The translations under genes were made by a program, and so were the position numbers. A DNA stretch of 64,000 bases, taken from assembly GCF_003367395.1 (NCBI RefSeq), contig NZ_CP031417.1, forward strand, positions 2,790,001-2,854,000, read 5' to 3'. Source of the stretch: Pseudolabrys taiwanensis (GTDB taxonomy: Bacteria > Pseudomonadota > Alphaproteobacteria > Rhizobiales > Xanthobacteraceae). Position 1 is the stretch's first letter, and each line of letters begins with the position of its first letter. Below the pieces are notes generated by a model, which saw only the letters and a program-made list of their open reading frames with translations, had not been told where the DNA came from and did not search any database. Positions 55,996 to 64,000 of the stretch are shown in pieces.

Positions 55996-58125
55996 GTGAA
56001 AAGCATGCGACTCAACGGTTTGCTGGCCTCCACCGCCCTCGGTCTGGCCTTGCTGACGAGCCAGCCGGGCTTCGCCCAGCAAACCGATCAGCAGAAGGTC
56101 GACGCTGCTGTGCCGGTCCCGGATACCACCCTGCCCCCGCCGCCGACGCTCAAGGATGTTCAACCCGCGCCGGCCGCCGCCGAGGTGAAGCCCGCAGAGC
56201 CGAAGCAGGAAGCCGCGACCCCGGCCGCCGAGCCGACGAAGACCGAACCGGTTCAGAACGCCACCGCGCCGGCTGCGGAACCGCCGAAATCGGAACCGGT
56301 GCAGAAGGCAGCCGTGCCGGCCGTCGAAACGCCGAAGACCGATCTCCCGCCCAAGCTCAACCTGTCGCAGCCGACGGTGACGGCCGACGCCGCGCTGAGC
56401 GACAAGCTGCGTGAGATGGTGACGGGCAAGCAGCTCGACCGCGTCGGGCTGCGCAAGGCCGAGCGCACCGGCGTCGAGTCCTTCTACGCCGCGCGCAACT
56501 ATGCGCCGATCTGGATCGGCAGCGATGCCGCCGCGGCCCGCGCCGCTTCCGCCATCGGCTATCTGAACAACGCGGAGGCCGTCGGCCTCGAGTCGAGCGA
56601 TTATCCGACGCCGGATTTCAAGGCGGCGACGACGCCCGAGGCGCAGGCGGAAGCCGAGCTTCGGCTCACCGCGTCGGCGCTGACCTTCGCGCGTCAGGCG
56701 CAGACGGGTCGCATCCACTTCACCCGCGTCTCCGCCGACATTGCGTTCACGCCGGTCGCGCCCGATCCGGCCGATGTACTCGGCAAGCTCGCCGCCAGCG
56801 ACGACGCGGCGAAGACGCTCGACAGCTACAACCCGCCGATGCCCGAGTTCAAAGCGCTGAAGGCCAAGCTCGCCGAACTGCGTAACAATGACGGCCAGCT
56901 CGCCGCCAAGCCGGAACAGAAGAAGCCGGAGCAGGTTCGCGTGCCGGAAGGCAAACTGCTGCGCCTCGGCATGAAGGACGACCGCGTCATCGCGCTGCGC
57001 AAGCGCCTCGATGTCCCGGGAGACAAGAACAACCCGGTCTACGATGAAGACGTCCGTGACGCGGTGAAGACGTTCCAGGAAACAGCCGAGATCGGCGTCG
57101 ATGGCAACGTCGGTCGCAATACTCTGGCCGCTCTGAACGGCGATCAGAAGGGAGGCGAGAACCGCGCCTCGCACAACACCATCGACACAGTGCTCGTGAA
57201 CATGGAGCGCTGGCGCTGGTATCCGCGCGACCTCGGCAATCCGCACGTGGTCGTCAACATTCCCGACTATACGCTAACGCTCTGGAATAACGGTAAGCCC
57301 TACTGGCATTCCAAGATCGTCGTCGGCAAGCCGAACAAGGCGACGCCGCTGATCAGCGCGGAAATGAAGTTCATCACGGTCAATCCGACCTGGAACGTGC
57401 CGCCATCGATCATCGAGAACGAATATCTGCCGGCGCTGCGCGAGGATCCCGATGCCCTCGACCGCATCGGCCTCAAGGTCGAGCAGCGGCCGGACGGAAC
57501 GCTCCGCGTCTATCAGCCGCCGGGAGCCGCCAACGCGCTCGGCCGCATCCGCTTCAACTTCCCGAACAAGTTCTTGGTCTATCAGCACGATACGCCGGAC
57601 AAGCAGCTGTTCGCCCGCAGCGAGCGCGCCTACAGCCACGGCTGCATGCGCGTGCAGAACCCCTTCACCTATGCGGAGAAGCTGCTGTCGCTGGCGCTGC
57701 CGAACGAGAACTACAGCGAGGCGCGCATCGAGAAGATGCTGGGCTCGAACGAGATCAACATCAATTTCCCGAAGCCGATCTGGGTACACCTGACCTATCA
57801 GACCGCCTGGGTCGATCAGGACGGCAAGCTGCAGCTCCGTAAGGATATCTACGGCCGCGATGCCAAGATGATCTCGATCATGAAGGGCAGCGAGATGAAG
57901 GTGGCGGACACCGCCATCGACCGGCCGCCGAACACGTCGTCTAAGCCGGTACGGGTGCCGGTTGGCATGCTCAACAACGGCCGCGGCGGCGGTTATCGGG
58001 ACTCCGGTCCGAACTTCTTCGACTGGCTGTTCAACGGCGGCGATCAACAGGAAATGCGCCGTGGGCGCGGCCCCAATGGTCCGCGCGCCGACAGCTCGGG
58101 CCGCTACTACGGCAGCTGGCGCTAA
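55996..58125 (+). CDS. L,D-transpeptidase (YkuD domain) with peptidoglycan-binding domain
   Basis: A 709-residue exported cross-linking enzyme that forms 3-3 peptidoglycan bridges or attaches proteins. I chose the GTG at 55996 (ggagacacag); an ATG nine bases on is equally possible. A signal peptide ending GFAQQ is followed by a Pro/Ala/Glu-rich repeat region (about 40-130: PTKTEPVQNA, PPKSEPVQKA). A helical domain, a PG_binding_1 domain (LRLGMKDDRVIALRKRL) and the YkuD domain with the catalytic motif SHGCMR (Cys 550) follow. The C-terminus is Gly/Arg-rich. This large ErfK/YcbB-like layout is typical. Confidence 0.93.
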   Translation: MKSMRLNGLLASTALGLALLTSQPGFAQQTDQQKVDAAVPVPDTTLPPPPTLKDVQPAPAAAEVKPAEPKQEAATPAAEPTKTEPVQNATAPAAEPPKSEPVQKAAVPAVETPKTDLPPKLNLSQPTVTADAALSDKLREMVTGKQLDRVGLRKAERTGVESFYAARNYAPIWIGSDAAAARAASAIGYLNNAEAVGLESSDYPTPDFKAATTPEAQAEAELRLTASALTFARQAQTGRIHFTRVSADIAFTPVAPDPADVLGKLAASDDAAKTLDSYNPPMPEFKALKAKLAELRNNDGQLAAKPEQKKPEQVRVPEGKLLRLGMKDDRVIALRKRLDVPGDKNNPVYDEDVRDAVKTFQETAEIGVDGNVGRNTLAALNGDQKGGENRASHNTIDTVLVNMERWRWYPRDLGNPHVVVNIPDYTLTLWNNGKPYWHSKIVVGKPNKATPLISAEMKFITVNPTWNVPPSIIENEYLPALREDPDALDRIGLKVEQRPDGTLRVYQPPGAANALGRIRFNFPNKFLVYQHDTPDKQLFARSERAYSHGCMRVQNPFTYAEKLLSLALPNENYSEARIEKMLGSNEININFPKPIWVHLTYQTAWVDQDGKLQLRKDIYGRDAKMISIMKGSEMKVADTAIDRPPNTSSKPVRVPVGMLNNGRGGGYRDSGPNFFDWLFNGGDQQEMRRGRGPNGPRADSSGRYYGSWR

Positions 58126-58251
58126 GCAGACTCGCCCAACACGCCATCCGTTCCCGCAAAAGCGGGGACTCAGCGTGCTGATACAAGCTTATTTGGGAGC
58201 CTGCTGATTCCGGCCTTGGCGGAAATCAGCAGAGAGACCGGATCGAAAAAC

Positions 58252-58283
58252 AAAAACGCCGGCGGGAAACCGCCGGCGTTTTT
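58252..58283. terminator. Strong bidirectional terminator
   Basis: aaaaacgccggcgg/ccgccggcgttttt with a gaaa tetraloop, between the transpeptidase (+) and the gene ending at 58333 (-). Confidence 0.95.
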
Positions 58284-58332
58284 GTTTGCAGTCACGGAGG
58301 CGCGGGCGATCGGTCGCGGCGCGCCATAATCC

Positions 58333-58761
58333 TTAGACGCTGGAGATCGCGCCCAGCAGCATGCTGATGCGGCCGTCGCCCCACATCGGCAGCAGGAGCC
58401 GCGCGTAGCCGCCATCGCCTTCGTGCCGGTAGTAGGTCGGCTTACGCGCCTCGACCGCGGCACTGGCCTGCGCGCGCAGATATTCGAACGGATGCGGCAG
58501 CGCGCCTTCATCGGCAAAGCGGCCTTTGAGCGTGCTCGCAGCGCCCTGGTTGAGGGCCCGCGACAGGAAATTGAAGCGGAAGCGCTCGGGTTGCGCGAAA
58601 ACGTCGATCAGCAGGGCGCCGGTCCCCAATTCCTCGAGCACGGGCTGCTTCACGTCGTCCCAGAACGGCATCTCATTGCCGGCACGACGGAGCCCATCCC
58701 AGTAGGACTGAACCGGGACCAGATCGCGGTCCAACTTCTCGGGAAGCGCGAAGGGGGTCAT
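58333..58761 (-). CDS. PAS-like conserved hypothetical protein
   Basis: 142 residues, no signal peptide or membrane helix. The order YWDGLRRAGNEMPFWDDVKQPVLEELGTGALLIDVF, then FRFNFLSRALNQ and a final LLLPMWGDGRISMLLGAI, is that of the short single-domain PAS_5-type proteins of Rhizobiales as I recall them. The role is unknown. The ATG at 58761 has a weak ribosome site. It is followed by a shared terminator. Confidence 0.7.
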   Translation of the reverse strand: MTPFALPEKLDRDLVPVQSYWDGLRRAGNEMPFWDDVKQPVLEELGTGALLIDVFAQPERFRFNFLSRALNQGAASTLKGRFADEGALPHPFEYLRAQASAAVEARKPTYYRHEGDGGYARLLLPMWGDGRISMLLGAISSV

Positions 58762-58798
58762 GCAGGACGGGCCTTAGGACTGCCGGGGAGGATGCGGA

Positions 58799-58875
58799 TG
58801 GTACAGGTGGGTGGACTTGAACCACCGACCTCTGGTTCCACAGACCAGCGCTCTAACCAACTGAGCTACACCTGC
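58799..58875 (-). tRNA. tRNA-His (GTG), alphaproteobacterial type
   Basis: 77 nt including encoded CCA. The anticodon stem CTGGT/ACCAG closes the loop CTGTGGA (anticodon GTG); the T-arm is GGTGG-TTCAAGT-CCACC. Base 73 is A, pair 1-72 is G-U, and the base before position 1 is T, so the usual G-1:C73 His identity pair is missing. This exception is known from a group of alphaproteobacteria. Confidence 0.97.
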
Positions 58876-58969
58876 ACGAGTACGGATGACCGGCCTAGCC
58901 GGGCGAGGCGGAAACTAAGTGCCGCCTCCGGGTTTGGCAAGTTTCCATTTGCCCTTCCCGCATAACAAA

Positions 58970-58993
58970 AAGCCCGGGGCGGACCCCGGGCTT
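58970..58993 (-). terminator. Terminator of the phasin gene
   Basis: aagcccgggg/ccccgggctt with a cgga loop; on the minus strand it is followed by a T-run. Confidence 0.88.
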
Positions 58994-59019
58994 GCTGGAT
59001 TTCTCGGGGAGCCTACGGC

Positions 59020-59553
59020 TCAGGCCTGCTTGGTGAAGGAGGTGAAGCTTTCCTTCAGCGGCTCGGCGGTGTCATTGGCCGTCTTCTGGGCGCACTCGGC
59101 GAGATCCTTGGCCTGCTCTGTCATGGTCTCGAACTGGCCGCGCATGAAGGCGGTCGACTTCTCCACCATTTCAGCAAAGGACTTGGTGGTGAACAGATCG
59201 GCGTAGAAGTCGAAGGCGGCGTTGCTGTTGGCCTTCGCGTGCGCGATCACCTTCAGACCGTAGTCGGTGCAGCCCTTGGAGGCCGTGGAATAGGTGTCTT
59301 CGAGCAGCTCAGTGGCCTGCTCGGCGGCGCCCTTCACCTTGTCGTAGTTTTCCTTCGCCTGGGCGATGCCCTTTTCCGCCATCTCGCGGAAGGCAGTCGG
59401 CATTTCCATCGACGGCATCTCGAAATGCGGCATTGCGAACTTCGGCATCTCGAAATTGGGCATTTCGAACTTCGGCATCTCGAACGGCGGCATGAAGGAG
59501 GCGACCGGCTTCCTGGATTTCGTTGTCGGCGCCGCAGCAGCGATATCGGCCAT
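59020..59553 (-). CDS. Phasin family protein with F-E-M-P repeats
   Basis: 177 residues from the ATG at 59553 (gagg site). The C-terminal part (about 55-170) is the helical phasin domain (AQAKENYDKVKGAAEQATELLEDTYSTA, then FFAD-like FDFYADLFTTKSFAEMVE), which coats polyhydroxyalkanoate granules. Residues about 20-52 repeat a short unit: FEMP, KFEMP, NFEMP, KFAMP, HFEMP, SMEMP. This Met/Pro/Phe-rich stretch is not part of the standard domain. A second phasin gene lies 262 bp upstream on the same strand. Confidence 0.88.
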   Translation of the reverse strand: MADIAAAAPTTKSRKPVASFMPPFEMPKFEMPNFEMPKFAMPHFEMPSMEMPTAFREMAEKGIAQAKENYDKVKGAAEQATELLEDTYSTASKGCTDYGLKVIAHAKANSNAAFDFYADLFTTKSFAEMVEKSTAFMRGQFETMTEQAKDLAECAQKTANDTAEPLKESFTSFTKQA

Positions 59554-59815
59554 AACAAGCATCCTCGGAGGGCGCGTTCCGGCTCGTCGACAGACCGCCC
59601 GCCCTCGGCACACGGTCCTCGTCTGTTCACATCAGCCCACCGGAGTAATGAAATTGCGCATCCGGTGGGCGCTCGTGGAATGTTTATAGCACATTTTTGA
59701 TGCGTTGCAATAATATTATTGCGTCGCACAAAAGCTGTGCCACCGACGCGCCGGCGCACGACCAGCGGTAACTAAGTCCGGAGAAGCTCGATCGGTCGCG
59801 GCGAAACCGCCCGGC

Positions 59816-60178
59816 TCAGTGAGCCGGCGGTTTGGCCATTGCGGCGGCCTTCTGGCTCAGCTCCTTGGCCTGCTCGGCCAGGGCCGCCATTTGGCTGTTC
59901 ACGTATTCGGTGTGCAGGCGGGCGACGTCCTGCGGGTCCTTGGCCTGAAACAGGCGCTGCGCGAACTGGAACGACGAGGAAATATTGGTCTCGGCGAAGC
60001 GCATCGCGAGTTCCCCGACCTCCCGGGCGCCGGTTTGCGCCGTTATGGCCTGGTTCTGCGCCGTGTTCACCGCCTGCTGAGCGGCAGACACGAAGCTGTC
60101 GAAGGCGGCACGCGCCTGTTCGACACTTTTTTCGGCAAAGGCGCGCATCTCATTCGAGATATCGAAAGCGGTAGACAT
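59816..60178 (-). CDS. Phasin family protein, short
   Basis: A 120-residue all-helical protein: MRAFAEKSVEQARAAFDSFVSAAQQAV, then SSSFQFAQRLFQAKDPQDVARLHTEYVNSQMAALAEQAKEL, the phasin_2 pattern. It would bind the surface of polyhydroxyalkanoate granules. A good ribosome site (ggagagg) precedes the ATG. The PHA synthase genes are not in this window. Upstream, on the other strand, is a sensor kinase. Confidence 0.92.
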   Translation of the reverse strand: MSTAFDISNEMRAFAEKSVEQARAAFDSFVSAAQQAVNTAQNQAITAQTGAREVGELAMRFAETNISSSFQFAQRLFQAKDPQDVARLHTEYVNSQMAALAEQAKELSQKAAAMAKPPAH

Positions 60179-60369
60179 GGCTGTCCTCCTCTCCTCCGGA
60201 CCCGGCGTGCAAGTCGATATTACACAAATTCGCGGGGGCGGAATGGGTCCCGCCCTCTTCCATTAACGTTATTGCCGCTTCGCTGTGACACGCGTGTGAT
60301 GCGCCGTGGACGCCGGTCGGCCCGAGCCCTATTAAGGCTTTATTAGCCGTAAAGTCCGCGACGCGTGCC

Positions 60370-63366
60370 ATGCTTGAGCCCAGATTCCAGGTCGACTGGC
60401 TGAACGATCCGCGGCTCGCGGCACACGCCCTGAGCCCGGTTCCGGTGTGGCTATGGAGCGCGACCGAGCCGCGCATCCTGTGGGCCAATGCGGTCGCAGC
60501 CGCCATTTTCGACGCGCCCTCACCGGCCGCGGCGTCGGAGGTTACGTTCGAGCCCAATCACTCCGCCGTCGCGCAGGTCGCGCGCTTGGCCGGCACCTTG
60601 CCGCAAGGCCTGCCGCGCCTCGAACGGCTGCGCGGCTTCGGTGCCGCGCTCGGCGGCACGCTCGTCTGCCAATGCTCGCGCATCACGCTTGCCGATCATC
60701 GCAACGCCATCCTCATCGTCTCGACCGAGCGCGCGGGGAAAGAGCTGGCGCTGCCGGAGCGCGCGCATCGGCTGTTGAAAGATGTCGACGAACCGGCCGC
60801 GCTGTTCACCGCCGACGGCGAGTTGATCGAAAGCCTCGCCAGCGCGCGTGAGCGCATGGGCGACAAGCGCGATCTGATTGCGCTCGGCGCCGAGAAACTC
60901 GCGCGCGAGGCAACGCTCAATGGCCGCGCCGACGGCGAGCTTGGCGAGGGCGCCGTGACCTTACGCAAGCTCGGCGCCGGCCCGACCGTGACCTTGCTGA
61001 TGCTCTTCACCGGCCCGGCGCGCAAGCCGGCTGCGCCACCGGTCGCGCCGCCCGTTGCGATCGTCCCGCCGCAAGCGCCGGTCGCGCCGCCCGAGCCGCA
61101 GACGATCGCGTCGCCACCGACCGTGCCCAATCCGGCAAGCCTCGAAGCGCCGGCGCGCCGCATGCCGTTTCGCTTCGTCTGGCAGATGGACGAAGACACG
61201 TGTTTCACCGTCGGCACCGAGGACTTCGAGCGTCTGATCGGACCGAACACAGCTTCCGTGCTCGACCGGCCGTGGAAGGAGATCGCCGACGCCCTCAAAC
61301 TCGATCCGTCGGGACAGGTCGCGCAGGCCCTGAGCGCACGCGAAACCTGGAGCGGTCTCGTCGTGATGTGGCCGGTGGACGGCAGCGACGAGCGGCTGCC
61401 GATCGAGATGTCCGGTTTGCCGGTGTTCGATCGCGACCGGCAGTTCGCGGGCTTCCGTGGTTTCGGCATCTGCCGCGACACCGATCGCATCGACGCGTTG
61501 CAGCGCCAGCGTTCGCAAACAGCGCCCGAGCCGCCGCCGGCGATAGCGCCGCCGCCAGCCGAGGCGCCCGCGCCGCCGCTCGAAGCCAAGGTGCTGCCGT
61601 TCCCGTCGGCCGCGCCGCCCGCTCCGCGCGCGCCCGAACCGCCGCCGGCTCCCGCGGCGGAAACGCCGTCCGTACAGGCGCCCGCGCTCAGCCCGAGCGA
61701 GCACAGCGCATTCCAGGAGCTGGCGCGCGAGCTTAGCGAAAGGCTGCGCAACGGCGGCGAGAAGAAAGCCGAAGACGAGATCGCGCCCTTCGTTGCGCCG
61801 GCACCGCTTGCGCCGGCTGCGCCGGTCGCGCCATTGGCACCGACATCGCTGCCCCTCGCCCGCAACCCGAACGCGGCGCGCGACACGCACGAAGGCCGTC
61901 CCATTCTCGACCGGCTGCCGGTCGGCATTCTCGTCTATCGGCTGAACAATCTGATCTACGCCAACCGCGCGTTCCTCGATTGGACCGGCTACGGCACGCT
62001 TGAAGCGCTGACCGAAGCCGGCGGCCTCGACAGTCTGTTCATCGAAACTCGCGAAGCGCCCGCGGGCGCCAAGAACGGCAACGGCAAGACGCTCTCCATC
62101 ACCACCGTCAACGGCAACCAGAAGGCCGTCGAAGGCCGGCTGTTCACCGTGTCCTGGAACGACGAGAACGCGCTGGTGCTGATGATCAATACGCAGCCGG
62201 TCGTCTCCGACGAGCGCGGCAAGGCGGCGGAAGCGTCGCTGCGCCGGCTGGAAGAAGAGAACCAGCAGCTCAAGGCGGTGCTCGACACCGCGACCGACGG
62301 CGTGCTGGTGCTCGACCGCGCCGGCCGCGTGCTCTCGGGCAACCGCAGCGCCCAGGCCCTGTTCGGCTACGAGGCCACGCAATTCAGCGAGTTGTCGTTC
62401 GGCGATCTGTTCGCGCCGGAAAGCCGGCGTGGCGTGCTCGACCATCTCGACCGGCTGACGCGCGAAAATGGCGCGCGCATGCTGGATCCCGGGCGCGAAG
62501 CGATCGGCCGCGTCGCCAAAGGCGGGCTGGTGCCGCTCTACATCACCATGGGGCGCCTCGAAGGCGGCGACAAAGTCTGCGTGGTGCTGCGCGACGTCAC
62601 CGCCTGGAAGCGCACCGAAGAAGAGTTGATCAAGGCGCGGCAGGAGGCAGAACGGGCCTCCACGGCCAAGTCCGAATTCCTGGCGAAGATCAGCCACGAG
62701 ATCCGCACGCCGCTCAACGCCATCATCGGCTTTTCCGAAGTGATGATGCACGAACGTTTCGGCGCCATCGGCAACGAGCGCTACAAGCAGTATCTCAAGG
62801 ACATCCACGCCTCCGGCGGAAGCCTGATCACGCTGCTCAACGACCTGCTCGATCTGTCGAAGATCGAAGCCGGCAAGCTCGACCTGTCCTTCGTCAGCAT
62901 CGACCTCAACAATGTCGTGCAGCAGTGCGTCGCGCAGATGCAGGAGGACGCGAACCGCGAGCGCGTCATCATCCGCACCTCGCTGCCGCCGACCTTGCCG
63001 CACATCATCGCCGACGCGCGCTCGGTGCGGCAGATCGCGCTCAACCTGCTGTCAAACTCGATCAAGTTCACCGGCGCCGGCGGACAGGTGATCGTCTCGA
63101 CCGCGGTGAACGATACGCACGAAGTGGTCCTGCGCGTCCGCGACACCGGTACCGGGATGAGCGAGAAGGAATTGCAAACCGCGCTCGAGCCGTTCCGGCA
63201 GTTGTCGACGTCGGCGCGCTGGGGTTCCGGCGGAACCGGTCTGGGGCTGCCGATCACCAAGGCATTGGCCGAAGCCAACCATGCGCGCTTCCGCATCGTC
63301 AGCCATGTCGACGACGGTACCTTGGTCGAAGTCGCATTCCCCGCCACGCGGGTGCTGGCGCAGTAG
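60370..63366 (+). CDS. PAS-domain sensor histidine kinase, PdhS/DivJ-like
   Basis: 998 residues without a membrane helix. An N-terminal sensory part (1-210, with WLWSATEPRILWANAVAAAIF as a PAS-like start) leads to a middle PAS-like unit (about 255-375), and long Pro/Ala linkers separate the units. Further PAS domains lie at about 510-620 and 632-755. The HisKA phospho-acceptor is H776 in KISHEIRTPLNAIIGFSEVM. The ATPase has a degenerate N-box (LLSNSIKFT), DTGTGM and GGTGLGL. The H-box region, ending NDLLDLSKIEAGKL, is the DivJ/PleC/PdhS type, so control of cell-cycle regulator DivK is inferred. No response regulator is adjacent. Confidence 0.9.
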   Translation: MLEPRFQVDWLNDPRLAAHALSPVPVWLWSATEPRILWANAVAAAIFDAPSPAAASEVTFEPNHSAVAQVARLAGTLPQGLPRLERLRGFGAALGGTLVCQCSRITLADHRNAILIVSTERAGKELALPERAHRLLKDVDEPAALFTADGELIESLASARERMGDKRDLIALGAEKLAREATLNGRADGELGEGAVTLRKLGAGPTVTLLMLFTGPARKPAAPPVAPPVAIVPPQAPVAPPEPQTIASPPTVPNPASLEAPARRMPFRFVWQMDEDTCFTVGTEDFERLIGPNTASVLDRPWKEIADALKLDPSGQVAQALSARETWSGLVVMWPVDGSDERLPIEMSGLPVFDRDRQFAGFRGFGICRDTDRIDALQRQRSQTAPEPPPAIAPPPAEAPAPPLEAKVLPFPSAAPPAPRAPEPPPAPAAETPSVQAPALSPSEHSAFQELARELSERLRNGGEKKAEDEIAPFVAPAPLAPAAPVAPLAPTSLPLARNPNAARDTHEGRPILDRLPVGILVYRLNNLIYANRAFLDWTGYGTLEALTEAGGLDSLFIETREAPAGAKNGNGKTLSITTVNGNQKAVEGRLFTVSWNDENALVLMINTQPVVSDERGKAAEASLRRLEEENQQLKAVLDTATDGVLVLDRAGRVLSGNRSAQALFGYEATQFSELSFGDLFAPESRRGVLDHLDRLTRENGARMLDPGREAIGRVAKGGLVPLYITMGRLEGGDKVCVVLRDVTAWKRTEEELIKARQEAERASTAKSEFLAKISHEIRTPLNAIIGFSEVMMHERFGAIGNERYKQYLKDIHASGGSLITLLNDLLDLSKIEAGKLDLSFVSIDLNNVVQQCVAQMQEDANRERVIIRTSLPPTLPHIIADARSVRQIALNLLSNSIKFTGAGGQVIVSTAVNDTHEVVLRVRDTGTGMSEKELQTALEPFRQLSTSARWGSGGTGLGLPITKALAEANHARFRIVSHVDDGTLVEVAFPATRVLAQ

Positions 63367-63394
63367 CGCTTTTCGTTTATGCTCCGCCTATCAC

Positions 63395-63483
63395 CGTCAT
63401 CCTGAGGTGGCCGCGCGGCGGCCCTCGCAGGAGAACGGCCGATCATCCTTCGAGGCTCGCTTCGCCCGCACCTCAGGATGACG
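63395..63483. repeat. Long inverted repeat element, second copy
   Basis: The ends are cgtcatcctgaggt and acctcaggatgacg, with tcatccttcgaggctcgc inside. It is related to 29374-29495 and lies directly before the DUF1194 gene. Confidence 0.75.
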
Positions 63484-63496
63484 GGGAAAGGTGGTC

Positions 63497-64000
63497 ATGC
63501 GTCGCCTTGTACTGAGCCTCATCATCTCGGTCATCGCTGCCCTCCCCTCCGCGCGCGCGGCCGAGAAGGTCGACCTGCTTCTGGTTCTCGCGGCCGACGT
63601 TTCGCGCAGCGTCGATGCGCGCAAGTTCCAGCTTCAACGCGAAGGGTATGCCGCGGCGATCTCGGACCGCCGCGTGCTCGAGGCGATTCAGGCTGGACGC
63701 AACGGGCGGATCGGTTTGACCTTCATCGAGTGGTCCGGCTTCGGCAACCAGAAGGTCGTCATCGACTGGACCATGATCGACGGGCCAAAAGCGGCGCAGG
63801 CTTTCGGCGACCGATTGCTGGAATCGCCACGCTCCTTCGCCGATCGCACCGCGATCAGCGGCGGTATCGAGGCGGCGGTGGCGCAGCTTGCACGCGCGCC
63901 GTTCACCGCGGACCGGCAGACCATCGACGTTTCCGGTGACGGCACCAACAATGCCGGCCGCGACGTCACCTCCGCGCGCGACGAGGCGCTCAAGCTCGGC
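63497..64000 (+). CDS. DUF1194 (von Willebrand-like) exported protein, 3' end outside window
   Basis: Open from the ATG at 63497 to the window end (168 codons). The signal peptide ends PSARAAE (about residues 1-22). The text VDLLLVLAADVSRSVDARKFQLQREGYAAAI carries a MIDAS-like DxSxS motif (ADVSRS), followed by GLTFIEWSG, ADRTAISGGIEAA and TIDVSGDGTNN, the DUF1194 pattern. The role is unknown. The upstream ggggaaagg is a possible ribosome site. Confidence 0.88.
   Translation, partial: MRRLVLSLIISVIAALPSARAAEKVDLLLVLAADVSRSVDARKFQLQREGYAAAISDRRVLEAIQAGRNGRIGLTFIEWSGFGNQKVVIDWTMIDGPKAAQAFGDRLLESPRSFADRTAISGGIEAAVAQLARAPFTADRQTIDVSGDGTNNAGRDVTSARDEALKLG

Noticed and set aside
60961..63003. 680-codon minus-strand frame opposite the histidine kinase
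   Set aside because: Antisense shadow; the plus-strand product has H-box, PAS and ATPase motifs.

Overview
The window looks like a high-GC alphaproteobacterial chromosome, most likely order Hyphomicrobiales (Rhizobiales), in the Bradyrhizobium/Xanthobacteraceae neighbourhood. The grounds are the rpoD, dnaG, GatB/YqeY, carA, carB, greA, Lrp and trxB gene set, two phasins, a DnaG without zinc ligands, a PdhS-like histidine kinase, split ChrA halves, orphan tripartite-tricarboxylate (Bug) binding proteins, and a tRNA-His without G-1 but with A73. The genus is inference; no search could be run.

Layout. 1-8.9 kb is a catabolic/uptake region: a FAD hydroxylase cut by the window edge, a complete TRAP transporter (DctP, DctQ, DctM), two paralogous decarboxylase-like amidohydrolases, a Bug binding protein and a CAT-anticodon tRNA. 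The amidohydrolase plus tRNA unit seems to have been duplicated; one tRNA copy has decayed. 9-15.4 kb holds envelope proteins (two lytic transglycosylases, an OmpA-domain protein), a zinc alcohol dehydrogenase and several small conserved proteins, two of them below 60 residues.

15.6-20.4 kb is the accessory island. msrA is followed by an avidin (biotin-binding) gene, then by a 318-bp copy of the msrA 3' end, then by a retron: a St85/Sen2-like nucleoside-deoxyribosyltransferase-fold effector overlapping a retron reverse transcriptase that carries a long N-terminal extension. A DUF4160/DUF2442 pair and repetitive hairpins close it. The retron stretch is visibly richer in A+T than its surroundings. 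20.4-25.6 kb returns to core genes (DJ-1/PfpI, rpoD, dnaG), and a BrnT/BrnA toxin-antitoxin module with an AT-rich palindrome follows.

26.5-38.1 kb mixes metabolism and regulation: an MBL-fold hydrolase coupled to a Bug protein, a 2OG oxygenase, GatB/YqeY, a YnfA protein, gentisate dioxygenase, carA, a HAD-cupin-methyltransferase run, a third Bug protein, a MetE-like protein and a divergent LysR. 38.1-42.5 kb has a fused PP2C phosphatase/Ser-Thr kinase downstream of a formate/nitrite channel, tRNA-Cys and a YihY/BrkB protein. 42.8-51.3 kb holds carB, greA, YciI, split chrA, Lrp, trxB and LysR. 51.7-55.6 kb is an ABC importer with RidA and a divergent MarR. 56-64 kb has an L,D-transpeptidase, a PAS-like protein, tRNA-His, two phasins, a PdhS-like histidine kinase and a DUF1194 protein cut by the window end.

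REP-like palindromes are scattered throughout, including one 55-nt element present in two identical copies. Identifications rest on motif reading and recall of families.
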